This document shows, in pieces, positions 16,795 through 25,846 of a stretch of DNA of 64,000 nt. The notes beneath the pieces were generated by a model. The model did not search any database. It had not been told where the DNA came from and worked only from the letters and a program-made list of their open reading frames with translations. Origin of the DNA: Blastococcus sp. TF02-09 (GTDB lineage Bacteria; Actinomycetota; Actinomycetes; Mycobacteriales; Geodermatophilaceae); contig NZ_QOHH01000003.1 of NCBI RefSeq assembly GCF_003319105.1, positions 1-64,000 of the forward strand. Reading direction: 5' to 3'. Within the stretch, counting starts at the first letter, position 1; each line of letters begins with the position of its first letter. The translations under genes and the position numbers were made by a program.

Positions 16795-16897
16795 GGGGGG
16801 TCCTCCGGTACAGGGCGGGCGCTGTGCGGTCCTGACCTCTGCTGGCCCGGCCGCTCGCCGCCTGCCTACCCGCGCCGCCCCGCGCGGAACCCGCGCC

Positions 16898-17071
16898 TCA
16901 GGCGGCGCGGGCCAGGGTGGTCGTCGCGGCAGCGAGGGTGGCCGGCGCGGGGGCGGACACGGGCAGCTCCCAGCGCATCTCCAGCCGACGCCGTCCCGAC
17001 TCGTCGAGGACGGGCACCCACCGGCACTCCGGGCACTCGGGGCTGCGCATGACGGGCCACCTCTCGTTCAC
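16898..17071 (-). CDS. Small hypothetical protein with CxxC motif
   Basis: 57 residues from a GTG with AAGGTGA upstream. It contains CPEC near residues 13-16 and an Ala-rich tail. One CxxC only, so any zinc site would need a dimer. Not recognised. It lies between the SDR and helicase genes on the minus strand. Confidence 0.45.
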   Translation of the reverse strand: MNERWPVMRSPECPECRWVPVLDESGRRRLEMRWELPVSAPAPATLAAATTTLARAA

Positions 17072-17139
17072 CTGCTGTTCACCTTGCGGATGCCCAGTGT
17101 GCACCATGCGCGCGCGCCACACGCGTCGTTACCGGATCG

Positions 17140-17173
17140 TCACCCCATCGGGGTGAGGTCGCCCCGGCCGGGG
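17140..17173. promoter_or_regulatory. Two short palindromes upstream of helicase gene
   Basis: TCACCCC-ATC-GGGGTGA (17140-17156) and the 12-bp palindrome CCCCGGCCGGGG (17162-17173) lie 40-75 bases before the helicase ATG. They may be an operator or a leader hairpin. Confidence 0.4.
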
Positions 17174-17215
17174 TCGGCGGGAAGGGAACAGCCGTCAGGC
17201 ACGCTGGTCCTCCTG

Positions 17216-19777
17216 ATGACCACGACTGTCGCCCCTCCCCTGCTCGACGACCCGGCCGACCTGACCGCGCTCCGCGCGCGCGGCGCCGACCCCGACGAGC
17301 TGTTCGCCGACTTCACCGCCTGGGCCGAGGCCGGCGGCACGACGCTCTACCCGGCGCAGGAGGAGGCGCTGATCGAGCTGGTCAGCGGCGCGAACGTGGT
17401 CCTCGCGACGCCGACGGGGTCGGGCAAGTCGCTCGTGGCCACCGGCGCGCAGTACGCGGCGCTGGCCGCCGGGCGGCGCAGCTACTACACCGCGCCGATC
17501 AAGGCGCTGGTCAGCGAGAAGTTCTTCGCCCTCTGCGGGATCTTCGGCGCGGCCAACGTCGGCATGCTGACCGGCGACGCGTCGGTGAACGCCGGGGCGC
17601 CGATCATCGCCTGCACCGCGGAGATCCTGGCCAACGTCGCGCTCCGCGAGGGCGGCGGGCCGGACGGGGTGGGCGACGCCCTCGTCGTCATGGACGAGTT
17701 CCACTTCTACGGCGACCCCGACCGCGGCTGGGCCTGGCAGGTGCCGCTGCTCGAGCTGTCGGAGGCCCAGTTCCTGCTCATGAGCGCCACGCTGGGCGAC
17801 GTCACGTCGCTGCGCGAGGACCTCACCCGCCGGACGGGCCGGCCCACCGCGCTGGTCGCCAACGCCGAGCGCCCCGTCCCGCTGCACCACTACTACGCGA
17901 CGACGCCGATGCACGAGACCATCCAGGAGCTGCTGGACACCCGGCAGGCGCCGATCTACGTCGTCCACTTCACCCAGGCCTCGGCGCTGGAGCGCGCGCA
18001 GGCGCTGATGAGCGTCAACGTCTGCACGAAGGAGGAGAAGGCCGCGATCGCCGACATGATCGGCGGGTTCCGGTTCACCTCGAGCTTCGGGACGACGCTC
18101 TCGCGCCTGGTCCGGCACGGCATCGGCGTCCACCACGCTGGCATGCTGCCCAAGTACCGGCGGCTGGTGGAGCAGCTGGCCCAGGCCGGCCTGCTCAAGG
18201 TCATCTGCGGCACCGACACCCTCGGGGTCGGCATCAACGTGCCCATCCGCACCGTCGTCTTCTCGGCGCTGTCGAAGTACGACGGCGTCCGCATGCGGCT
18301 GCTCCAGGTGCGCGAGTTCCACCAGATCGCCGGCCGGGCGGGGCGCGCCGGCTACGACACCGCGGGCACCGTCGTCGTCCAGGCGCCGGAGCACGAGGTG
18401 GAGAACCTCAAGCAGTTCGCCAAGGTCGCCGACGACCCGAAGAAGCGCCGCAAGCTCGTCCGCAAGAAGGTGCCCGACGGCATGGTGCCGTGGAGCGAGG
18501 CGACGATGAACCGGCTGGTCGAGGGCGAGCCGGAGAAGCTGACCAGCAACATGCGGGTGTCGACGGCGATGATCCTGGACGTCGTCGACCGCCCCGGTGA
18601 CCCGTTCGCGGCGATGCGCCGGCTGCTCACCGACAACCACGAGCCGCGCAAGAAGCAGCTGAAGCTCATCCGCGACGCGATCGGCATCGCGCGCTCGCTG
18701 CTGCAGGCCGGCGTCCTGGAGCGGCTGCCCGAGCCGGAGCCCGACGGCCGGCGCTACGACCTGACGCTGGACCTGCCGCCGGACTTCGCGCTCAACCAGC
18801 CGCTGTCGACCTTCGCGCTGGCCGCCATCGACCTGCTCGACCCAGGGTCCGACACCTACGCCCTCGACGTCGTCAGCGTCATCGAGGCGACCCTCGACGA
18901 CCCGCGCCAGATCCTCGCCGCGCAGCTGAACAAGGCCAAGGGCGAGGCCGTCGCGCAGATGAAGGCCGAGGGCATCGAGTACGACGAGCGGATGGAGCTG
19001 CTCGAGGAGGTCACGTACCCCAAGCCGCTGGAGGAGCTCCTCGACGCCGCGTTCGAGGTGTACGTGCGCACCAACCCGTGGGCCGCCGACGCGCACCTGT
19101 CGCCGAAGGCCGTCGTCCGCGAGATGTGGGAGCGGGCGTTCACCTTCCGGGAGTTCGTGAACACCTACGGGCTCACGCGCTCGGAAGGCGCGGTGCTGCG
19201 CTATCTGTCGGACGCGTACAAGGCGCTGCGGTCCGGTGTGCCCGCGGACGCCCGCACCGAGGAGGTCACCGACCTGGTCGAGTGGCTGGGCGAGCTCGTG
19301 CGCCAGGTGGACTCGTCACTGCTGGACGAGTGGGAGGCGCTCACCCACCCGGACGACGGCGGTCCGGTGGCCGAGGTCGCCGTCCCCGCCCGCCCGCGTC
19401 CGCTCACCGGCAACGAGCGCGCGTTCACCGCGATGGTGCGCAACGCGCTGTTCCGCCGGGTGGAGCTGTGGGCCCGCCGCCGGTGGTACGACCTCGGCGA
19501 GCTGGACGCCGGCTCGGGCTGGACGGCCGAGCGCTGGGAGACCGTCGTGCGCGGCTACTTCGAGGAGCACGCCGAGGTGCGCACCGGCGGGGACGCTCGC
19601 GGCCCGGCGATGCTGATCTGGGACAAGTCGGAGCCGGGCGTCTGGCGGGTGCGGCAGATCGTCGACGACCCCGAGGGCGACCACGACTGGGGCTTCGACG
19701 TCGAGGTGGACCTGGAGGCCTCCGACGAGGAGGGCTCCGCGGTGATCCGCCTGGTCGACGCCGGCCGCAAGGACTAA
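17216..19777 (+). CDS. Ski2-like DEAD/DEAH box helicase with DUF3516
   Basis: 853 residues. Superfamily 2 helicase: Walker A ATPTGSGKS (K71), DEFH box at 160-163, motif III MSATL, and motif VI QIAGRAGRAGYD near 380. After the two RecA-like domains comes a long C-terminal DUF3516 region (about 430-853), typical of actinobacterial members. Probably an ATP-dependent RNA helicase of the Ski2/Mtr4 kind; the true substrate is unknown. No SD precedes the ATG. Confidence 0.92.
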   Translation: MTTTVAPPLLDDPADLTALRARGADPDELFADFTAWAEAGGTTLYPAQEEALIELVSGANVVLATPTGSGKSLVATGAQYAALAAGRRSYYTAPIKALVSEKFFALCGIFGAANVGMLTGDASVNAGAPIIACTAEILANVALREGGGPDGVGDALVVMDEFHFYGDPDRGWAWQVPLLELSEAQFLLMSATLGDVTSLREDLTRRTGRPTALVANAERPVPLHHYYATTPMHETIQELLDTRQAPIYVVHFTQASALERAQALMSVNVCTKEEKAAIADMIGGFRFTSSFGTTLSRLVRHGIGVHHAGMLPKYRRLVEQLAQAGLLKVICGTDTLGVGINVPIRTVVFSALSKYDGVRMRLLQVREFHQIAGRAGRAGYDTAGTVVVQAPEHEVENLKQFAKVADDPKKRRKLVRKKVPDGMVPWSEATMNRLVEGEPEKLTSNMRVSTAMILDVVDRPGDPFAAMRRLLTDNHEPRKKQLKLIRDAIGIARSLLQAGVLERLPEPEPDGRRYDLTLDLPPDFALNQPLSTFALAAIDLLDPGSDTYALDVVSVIEATLDDPRQILAAQLNKAKGEAVAQMKAEGIEYDERMELLEEVTYPKPLEELLDAAFEVYVRTNPWAADAHLSPKAVVREMWERAFTFREFVNTYGLTRSEGAVLRYLSDAYKALRSGVPADARTEEVTDLVEWLGELVRQVDSSLLDEWEALTHPDDGGPVAEVAVPARPRPLTGNERAFTAMVRNALFRRVELWARRRWYDLGELDAGSGWTAERWETVVRGYFEEHAEVRTGGDARGPAMLIWDKSEPGVWRVRQIVDDPEGDHDWGFDVEVDLEASDEEGSAVIRLVDAGRKD

Positions 19778-19826
19778 CGCTTAGCGGCGCTCGTCCAGGG
19801 CCTCCGTCGTCCCGGCACCCGGGTTG

Positions 19827-20045
19827 TCAGCGGAGGAGGTCGTCCGAGACATCGGAGACGATCGCCTTGAAGGTGCGGGTGTCCACCTCGTCGTCGACGG
19901 TGACGCGGACGATGTCGGCGATCTGCTGCTCCGAGGCGGGCTTCGCGGCGCTCGCGCGGGCGGCGGCCACCGCGTGCAGGTAGCGGACCCGCTCGGGAAC
20001 GGCGGAACGGGGGGCGGAGGAGGGTTCGACGCGCTGGGGGTGCAT
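19827..20045 (-). CDS. Conserved small hypothetical protein
   Basis: 72 residues, helical, with a charged C-terminal half (SEQQIADIVRVTVDDEVD). No motif is known to me. A perfect TACCGT -10 box at -12 to -7 of the ATG and good codon pattern support it as real. Stands alone between the helicase and the DUF4349 lipoprotein, divergent from the latter. Confidence 0.7.
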   Translation of the reverse strand: MHPQRVEPSSAPRSAVPERVRYLHAVAAARASAAKPASEQQIADIVRVTVDDEVDTRTFKAIVSDVSDDLLR

Positions 20046-20051
20046 GCCTCG

Positions 20052-20057
20052 ACGGTA
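20052..20057 (-). promoter_or_regulatory. -10 element of leaderless transcript
   Basis: TACCGT on the minus strand, exactly -12 to -7 of the ATG at 20045. Confidence 0.6.
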
Positions 20058-20222
20058 GGACGATCCGGGCCGGTGTGACGGGAAACACCGCCGGGCGACG
20101 GGGACCGGTCCGTCCCGCGGAGCCGCCGCGACCCGGGCGCCCCAGCCGTACCAGCCTCGTGATCGCCGCTCCGCCGCGTCACGATCGGGCATCGATCGTG
20201 GTCCACGCCACAGGTGAGGTCC

Positions 20223-20228
20223 TACGGT
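20223..20228 (+). promoter_or_regulatory. -10 element of leaderless transcript
   Basis: TACGGT at -12 to -7 of the ATG at 20235. It fixes the start of the DUF4349 lipoprotein at 20235 rather than the in-frame GTG at 20214. Confidence 0.6.
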
Positions 20229-20234
20229 CCCGCC

Positions 20235-21095
20235 ATGAGGAGCCTTCTCACCAGGGCGGTCGCGCTCACGGCGGTGGTGCTCGTCGTCGGGTGCTCCGGG
20301 CCGTCGGACGGCGAGTCGACCGGTGCGGACGGCGGCGGCGCAGGCGCCGTGGCCGACGAGGGCGGTGCAGCCGGCGACGACGACGGTGCCGCGGCCGACG
20401 CCGACCGGCAGGTGGTCACGAACGCCGCCACCACCCTGGCCGTGGGCGATCCGGCCGAGGGCGCCCAGCGGGTGAGCGAGCTGGTGGAGTCCGTCGGCGG
20501 CCGGGTCGACGAGCGGACCGAGCAGACCGCGACCGGCGACGACACGGGCGCCTCCGCCGACCTCGTGGTCCGGGTACCGGCGGACGCGCTGACCGACCTG
20601 CTCGCCGACCTGGCGGAACTCGGCGAGGTGGCCAGCGTGTCGGTCAACCGCTCGGACGTGACCGGCCAGGCCGTCGACCTGGACGCCCGGATCTCGGCGC
20701 TGCAGACCTCGGTGGCCCGGCTGCAGACCCTGCTCGACCAGGCCCCCACCACCGACGCCCTGCTGGCCGCCGAGGGTGCGCTGTCCGGCCGGCAGGAGCA
20801 GCTGGAGTCGCTGCAGTCCCAGCGGGCTCTCCTGGCCGACCAAGTGGAGCTGTCCACGCTGCGGGTCCACCTGGAGCGGCCCGGGGTGGCGCCGCCGGGT
20901 GGTCCGGACGGCTTCGTCGACGCGCTCGGCACCGGGTGGAACGCCCTCGTTTCAGCGGCAGGCGCGGCTGTCGTCGTCCTCGGCGTCCTGCTGCCGTGGC
21001 TGCTCGTGGCGGCCGTGATCGGCTCAACTGTGCTAGTCACGCTCCGCCGCGCTCAGGGGCGGGCCGTCGCTGAGCCGCCGATCCAAGCTCCGTAG
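20235..21095 (+). CDS. DUF4349 domain lipoprotein
   Basis: 286 residues. Signal peptide with lipobox VVGC (C20), then an Asp/Gly/Ala-rich spacer. A DUF4349 domain (about 65-215) follows with the usual heptad-rich coiled coil (ISALQTSVARLQTLL, EGALSGRQEQLESLQSQ). A C-terminal membrane helix (235-265) and a short basic tail end the chain. Anchored on the outer face of the membrane; function unknown. Confidence 0.85.
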   Translation: MRSLLTRAVALTAVVLVVGCSGPSDGESTGADGGGAGAVADEGGAAGDDDGAAADADRQVVTNAATTLAVGDPAEGAQRVSELVESVGGRVDERTEQTATGDDTGASADLVVRVPADALTDLLADLAELGEVASVSVNRSDVTGQAVDLDARISALQTSVARLQTLLDQAPTTDALLAAEGALSGRQEQLESLQSQRALLADQVELSTLRVHLERPGVAPPGGPDGFVDALGTGWNALVSAAGAAVVVLGVLLPWLLVAAVIGSTVLVTLRRAQGRAVAEPPIQAP

Positions 21096-21129
21096 GCGAC
21101 GCCAGTCGCAATTGCGACCATTTCATCGA

Positions 21130-22344
21130 CTAGGCACCTGCGATCAAGGCAGCCGCCGCGCCAGCTGCACCACCGACGAGGGTCGCCGCACTGAGTACCG
21201 CAATCTCGAGCTCCTTAGCGCGACCACCCTCTAGAAGTGCAACCACCTGCTTGGCGTTCTCTAGATACGCAGGGAACTCCTCCGCTGCCACCAATTCCAG
21301 ATTATCGCGAAACGCTCGAACCTCATCTGTCGCATACGCTCCAGAGATCAGGGAACGAGCGAACTCACGATCATGCACTACCGCGAGTTCCGCACTTAAT
21401 ACTCGCAACCCAAGTTCGCGAGCGAGACGGCCGGTCCCGAACAGGCGGGAAAGCGCAGACCGCAGACCCTGTGCACGGTGAGCTCGGATGAGCTCCTGTG
21501 TTGCGTCGCCAACCTGAGTCGCACGGTAGAGTCGGCGGTTCCTGTAGCGCGTCAAAGTGTAGAAAACGCCGAGCTCGTGAGAAAGTTCAAGGTGCAGATT
21601 AGAAAGGCCGTTGAGCTCAGAGCCATACCTGTTGGAATCGTAGGTGAACAGGGAAATCTTTTCCTCGCCCGGAGTGCGGGTATGCGAGAAGCCGCCGTTG
21701 GCACCCGCATCTAATGCACAATCAGCGTGAAACGGAGACGGACCCAACATGGTCGGCCGCGTTTCAGCGTCGCTTCCGAATTGGCGCTTTAGAAACTCGC
21801 GCACCACTATGACTGCGACGTCTCCCGCAGGCTCTTCGATTTGGTCGAGGCAGACGATCATGGTACTCGGCCCGGCCGCCGAGTAGATTGTCCGTACGAG
21901 GAAGTTCTCGCCACAATCTCGCGCTCGCCAAGGGATCAAGTCTTTTCGGAGTCGGGCGGGAACTCTCAGCCTAAATTCGACGAAACCAGAAATAGGTTGA
22001 GGTGAGAATCGAAGAGGCGCGAACGTAAGGTCGAAGGGGTCATCCTCGTCCTGCAGCGGCCCTCCATTGAAGTAGCGAGCCTCGACCTTGACGTCGTCCA
22101 CCGAAGGCAGGCCATTCAAACCTGCCTCGACGACCTTAGGCCACGATAGCTCCGGAGGGTCGACCGACTCAGCCAGTTCGAAGCTAAGGCAACCGATACC
22201 AAAGTGGCGCACAGATCCTCCGCAACTCGATGGGACTAACTGGAGAGCAAGCTGCAAATTTTGCAGACGACGAGCCACCCCCAGTACCGGATCTTGATGA
22301 CGCGACAGGCCGATGCAGGCCCACCGTTCGTCTGCGATCGACAC
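21130..22344 (-). CDS. Unrecognised protein in a lower-GC segment
   Basis: About 404 residues from a GTG at 22344; the frame is open to 22542, but that part reads like non-coding Arg/Gly-rich sequence and the start is uncertain. Base composition and codon choice differ from neighbours: many A/T-ending codons and stretches of AT. The first 260 residues are mixed alpha/beta (ECFDxx-free, FRLRVPARLRK, ARDCGENFLVRT). A long helical region follows (LHLELSHELGVFYTLTRYRNRR onward, in part). The last 25 residues form a hydrophobic Ala/Gly-rich helix, so it is probably membrane-anchored. I do not recognise the family. Signs of recent transfer; a conflict/defence role is possible but unproven. Confidence 0.65.
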   Translation of the reverse strand: MSIADERWACIGLSRHQDPVLGVARRLQNLQLALQLVPSSCGGSVRHFGIGCLSFELAESVDPPELSWPKVVEAGLNGLPSVDDVKVEARYFNGGPLQDEDDPFDLTFAPLRFSPQPISGFVEFRLRVPARLRKDLIPWRARDCGENFLVRTIYSAAGPSTMIVCLDQIEEPAGDVAVIVVREFLKRQFGSDAETRPTMLGPSPFHADCALDAGANGGFSHTRTPGEEKISLFTYDSNRYGSELNGLSNLHLELSHELGVFYTLTRYRNRRLYRATQVGDATQELIRAHRAQGLRSALSRLFGTGRLARELGLRVLSAELAVVHDREFARSLISGAYATDEVRAFRDNLELVAAEEFPAYLENAKQVVALLEGGRAKELEIAVLSAATLVGGAAGAAAALIAGA

Positions 22345-22854
22345 AGGCAGGTTAGTCGCCAGCCCAGACCTCTGCGCATGTACTGTTGGACGGAGGGCAG
22401 GCAGCAAACCGCCCGGCCTCAGACGCTTCGACGCGTCTCCGACCACACCCCGCCGGGCCTTGTCAGGCCGACCGGGTCGGGAATCTCCTTCAAGCCGCGC
22501 ATGGGTTTCAGCAGCACCGGGTCCTCGTAGTCCGCCGGGCACTTCCGCTTGAACCAGCCGACTCAGTGATCCGCACTGATGCCCCGGCCGAAAGTACGGA
22601 GCCGTGGACGACCCCGGCCGGAGTGTAGGTATTCACCGAGGCCAGTTCCTCGGTGAATGCCATCGGCGTCATGCGCTCGGCGGTGGGCAATTGCTCCATT
22701 GCGGCCTCGCGCGTTCTGTCAGACGCCAACCGGCCGGTGCCGGCAGTGTTGGCCTGAGTCCGCGAGGCCGCGTCGCCCGAGGGTCGGCGTGACCAGACAA
22801 ACAGGCATGTTCCCCCGTGCTCCCCCGCCGTGCGAGGCTCGCCGGGATGGGCGC
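22345..22854. other. Intergenic region between acquired gene and TauE pair
   Basis: 510 bases. It holds an 11-bp hairpin at 22631-22658 and the promoter region of the first TauE gene. A 73-codon minus-strand frame (22508-22729) spans the hairpin but has no support. The sequence moves from moderate GC back to high GC, so the edge of the transferred segment is probably here. Confidence 0.5.
22631..22658. repeat. 11-bp perfect stem-loop
   Basis: ATTCACCGAGG (22631-22641) pairs with CCTCGGTGAAT (22648-22658) around a 6-base loop, about 200 bases before the first TauE gene. Possible terminator of the acquired segment or an operator. Confidence 0.6.
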
Positions 22855-23634
22855 ATGAGCGGGTGGGAGACGGTCGCGGTCCTCGCGGCGGGGCTGGCGG
22901 CCGGAGGCATCAACGCCGTCGTCGGCTCGGGGACGCTGGTCTCCTTCCCCGTCCTGCTCGCCGTCGGCCTCCCGCCGGTGCCGGCCACCGTCAGCAACTC
23001 CCTCGGCCTCATCGCCGGCAACGCCTCGGGGGCCTTCGGCTACCGCCGCGAGCTGCGCGGCCAGGGCCGTCGGCTGCTCGCCCTGCTGCCGGCGTCGATC
23101 CTCGGCGGGCTGACCGGCGCCTTCCTCCTGCTCCACCTGCCCGCGTCTACGTTCGAGGCGGTCGTCCCGGGGCTCGTCGGCCTGGCCGTGGTGCTCGTCG
23201 CGGTCCAGCCCCTGGTGCAGCGGGCTCTGCAGCACCGGCGCTCCGCCGACGACGTCGAGCAGCACGTCGGCCCGGGCCGCACGGCCGCCCTCTTCGGCGG
23301 CGCCTACCTGACCGGCACGTACGGCGGATACTTCGCGGCCAGCCAGGGCGTGCTGCAGATCGGCATCTTCGGCCTGCTGCTGCGCGAGTCGCTGCAGCGG
23401 CTCAACGCGCTGAAGAACGTCCTCACCCTCGCGGTGAACACCGTCGCGGCAGGCACCTACGTCGTCGTCGCGACCGACCGGGTGGACTGGGCCGCGGCCG
23501 GCCTCCTCGCGGCCGGTTCGCTCGTCGGCGGCGCCGTGAGCTCCCGCTACGGCCGGCGGCTCCCCGAACCAGTGCTGCGGACGGCGATCGTCGTCCTCGG
23601 CCTGATCGCGATCGGGGTACTGCTGCGCCGATGA
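22855..23634 (+). CDS. TauE/SafE family membrane permease (first of pair)
   Basis: 259 residues, about eight membrane helices. The family signature is a Gly-rich first repeat (GGINAVVGSGTLVSFPVLLAVG) and second repeat with TGTYGGYFAASQGVL and NALKNVLTLAVN. Members move sulfite, sulfoacetate, taurine-derived anions or other organic anions across the inner membrane; the substrate here is unknown. Its stop overlaps the start of a second TauE gene (ATGA). Confidence 0.88.
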   Translation: MSGWETVAVLAAGLAAGGINAVVGSGTLVSFPVLLAVGLPPVPATVSNSLGLIAGNASGAFGYRRELRGQGRRLLALLPASILGGLTGAFLLLHLPASTFEAVVPGLVGLAVVLVAVQPLVQRALQHRRSADDVEQHVGPGRTAALFGGAYLTGTYGGYFAASQGVLQIGIFGLLLRESLQRLNALKNVLTLAVNTVAAGTYVVVATDRVDWAAAGLLAAGSLVGGAVSSRYGRRLPEPVLRTAIVVLGLIAIGVLLRR

Positions 23635-24392
23635 GTTCCCTCGAGTTCGCCTTCCTCGTACTCGCCGGCATCGGCGCGGGCCTCACCGGCAGCATCGCCG
23701 GCCTCGCCTCGCTCGTCAGCTACCCGGCGCTGCTGGCCACCGGCATCCCGCCGGTGACCGCGAACGTCACCAACACCGTGGCGCTGGTGCTCAACGCGGT
23801 GGGCTCGGTGAGCGCCTCCCGCCCCGAGCTGCGTGGTCAGGGCCGTCGGCTGCGGCCGCTGCTGGTCGCCGCCCTCCTCGGTGGCGCCACGGGCATGGCC
23901 CTGTTGCTGCTCACGCCGACCGAGGCGTTCGAGCGCATCGTCCCGTGGCTGATCGGCGGCGCCTCGGCGGCCATCCTCGTCCAGCGCCCGCCGCGCGAAC
24001 TGGCGGCCGACGGCGCCCAGCAGCCGGTGCGGGATCCCCGATGGCTGCCGCTGGGCACGTTCGCGGTCGCGATCTACGGGGGCTACTTCGGTGCTGCCGC
24101 CGGCGTGCTCCTCCTCGCCATGTACCTGCTGGCCACGCACGAGGGCCTCCCCCGCGGCAACGCGATGAAGAACGTCGTCCTCGGGACGGCCAACGCCGTC
24201 GCGGCGGTCGGTTTCGTCGTGCTCACCGACGTCGCGTGGTCGGCGGCGCTGCCGCTGGCCTTGGGGTTCCTGATCGGAGGACGGCTCGGACCCCGCATCG
24301 TGCGGCGCGCTCCGCAGGGCGTCCTGCGCGCGGTCATCGCCGTCGCCGGGCTAGGGCTCGCCGTCCACCTGGGCATCCAGGCCTACTCCTAG
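23631..24392 (+). CDS. TauE/SafE family membrane permease (second of pair)
   Basis: 253 residues. A paralogue of the gene before it, with the same repeat motifs (GLTGSIAGLASLVSYPALLATG; YGGYFGAAAGVLLLA; NAMKNVVLGTANAV). Translationally coupled by ATGA, so the two may form a heteromeric or dual-substrate exporter. Followed directly by a strong bidirectional terminator. Confidence 0.88.
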   Translation: MSSLEFAFLVLAGIGAGLTGSIAGLASLVSYPALLATGIPPVTANVTNTVALVLNAVGSVSASRPELRGQGRRLRPLLVAALLGGATGMALLLLTPTEAFERIVPWLIGGASAAILVQRPPRELAADGAQQPVRDPRWLPLGTFAVAIYGGYFGAAAGVLLLAMYLLATHEGLPRGNAMKNVVLGTANAVAAVGFVVLTDVAWSAALPLALGFLIGGRLGPRIVRRAPQGVLRAVIAVAGLGLAVHLGIQAYS

Positions 24393-24400
24393 ACGCGAGT

Positions 24401-24448
24401 GCGCGCCCCGCCACTTCCCGGACCGGGCCGGGAGGTGGCGGGGCGCGC
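24401..24448. terminator. Bidirectional hairpin terminator
   Basis: A 21-bp stem (24401-24421 with 24428-24448, one G-U pair) and 6-base loop. It lies between the TauE pair and a convergent gene ending at 24463, so it can serve both. Confidence 0.85.
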
Positions 24449-24462
24449 AGCGGGTGGAGCGG

Positions 24463-25071
24463 TCAGCCGCGGCCGACGTAGGCGGCGAGCACCAGGACGA
24501 CGATGCTGCCCAGCAGGAGCAGCCGCGCCGGGGTCAGGCCGTTGACCAGCCCGGCGGTCGCCTCGACCCACTGGGGGCGGACGGCGGCGTCACGGGCCCG
24601 CTGCCGCACGATGCGCACCTCGTCGGCCAGCAGCGTGACGGCAGTACCGAGCATCCCGAGCCCGAGCACCACGAACACCACCGACAGCCGCTCGTCGTAG
24701 CTCTCCGCCGTGCCACCCAGGACCGACGCGGCGATCCCGCCGAGCACCAGGCCGAGCAGGCCGCCGGCGACCGGCGCCCACGGCCCCATGACGGTCAGCG
24801 GCCCACGACGCGGCATCCGCGGAGCGGGGCGCACGGTGACGGGGGCGGTCGCGTGCGCGCTCGTCGGCTCCTGGTCGGGAGCCACCCCGGCGGCCGGCGG
24901 TACCGGGTCGGCGGCCGGCGCCGGGGACGGCGTCACGGCCGGCGACACCGCCGTCGACGGGCCCGACGTGGTCGCCCTCGCCTTGGGTGCGGCGGCCGCG
25001 CCGGCGGGACGGACCACCGGGATCTCGGCGGTACCGGGGCCGGTGGACGTGCTTCCGTTGCGTTCACTCAT
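24463..25071 (-). CDS. Hypothetical membrane protein with Pro/Ala-rich N-terminus
   Basis: 202 residues. The first 85 residues are disordered (Pro, Ala, Thr, Ser). Three hydrophobic helices follow near residues 95-115, 128-148 and 182-200, with a charged segment (DEVRIVRQRARDAAV) between the last two. No family recognised. Confidence 0.7.
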   Translation of the reverse strand: MSERNGSTSTGPGTAEIPVVRPAGAAAAPKARATTSGPSTAVSPAVTPSPAPAADPVPPAAGVAPDQEPTSAHATAPVTVRPAPRMPRRGPLTVMGPWAPVAGGLLGLVLGGIAASVLGGTAESYDERLSVVFVVLGLGMLGTAVTLLADEVRIVRQRARDAAVRPQWVEATAGLVNGLTPARLLLLGSIVVLVLAAYVGRG

Positions 25072-25846
25072 CGATTGATCACCTCACGGCCACGCTAGGC
25101 GCACCCGTCGCACGAGCTGAGCAGGCCACCCCGGCGACCCGATGACGCTGCGTGATGCCGCGCCGCTCACGGCCTCGACGATCGGGCATGGACCAGCGGC
25201 GGCGAGGGCCCCGTCGATGATCCAGCGGCCCGGGACGTCCCGGTCGACCACCGCCCACCGGTCGTATGTCGAACGGCCTAGGGGGACCCGCCGTCGTGAC
25301 GCTCGGTAGGCAAGCCCGTGCTGAACTGCCCGTACACCGCCGAAATCCGATCGCCCGCTCACTCTGCGCAACGGTGGTCGGCGCGTCGTCGGTGTGACGG
25401 ACGGTTTCGAGGCGAACCCGTCCCGAGGAGCGCGAACTACTTGCACTTCGCAGGATCGCGATGCCATGTTCCGCCCTCCGGCGACGCTCCTCCGCCGCCG
25501 GAGCCGAGTCGCCCGGAAGGCGGCCTTCGGCGAGCGAATGGGGCCGACGATGCATTCCTCAGAGGCGGTGCGGCGCTCCCCGAGCGCCCGCACATCCCCC
25601 TGCCGGTCGGCCGCCGCAGCCGCGGGTCACCCCTCAGCGTGGGCGCGCGGGACGCGCGCCCACCGACCCGGGCCCACCACGGGGTGCACCGCGACCCGCC
25701 GGCCCGGCCGGCCCGATCCCTGGTGCGATCTCCTGATCAGACAGGACACCTCCCATGCATGCTGAGCTGCCCGTAGATCCAGCTGAGCGGTCGTGGCGCC
25801 ACGGCGCCACCTGTCCGGAACCCAGGCACCCGAGGGGGTGCCGACG
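25072..25846. other. Long intergenic region upstream of the diaminopropionate operon
   Basis: 775 bases without a convincing gene: open frames exist on both strands but have Arg-rich, biased translations and no usable starts. It must contain the promoter of the six-gene operon starting at 25847. The only clear structure I see is the hairpin at 25793-25810. Confidence 0.5.
25793..25810 (+). promoter_or_regulatory. Hairpin in leader of the diaminopropionate operon
   Basis: GTGGCGCC-AC-GGCGCCAC, 8-bp arms and 2-base loop, ending 36 bases before the sbnA ATG. May be an operator or attenuating leader structure. Confidence 0.4.

Noticed and set aside
22345-22542. Upstream extension of the low-GC gene to a GTG at 22542
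   Set aside because: The extra 66 residues are Gly/Arg-rich and look like translated non-coding sequence; no SD is present.
22508-22729. 73-codon minus-strand frame over the 22631 hairpin
   Set aside because: No ribosome site or leaderless promoter at its start and no recognisable sequence; the hairpin would lie inside its coding part.
25084-25593. 169-codon minus-strand open frame before the sbnA operon
   Set aside because: Arg/Pro-biased translation, no ribosome site, no domain; other frames in the area are equally long, as expected at this GC content.
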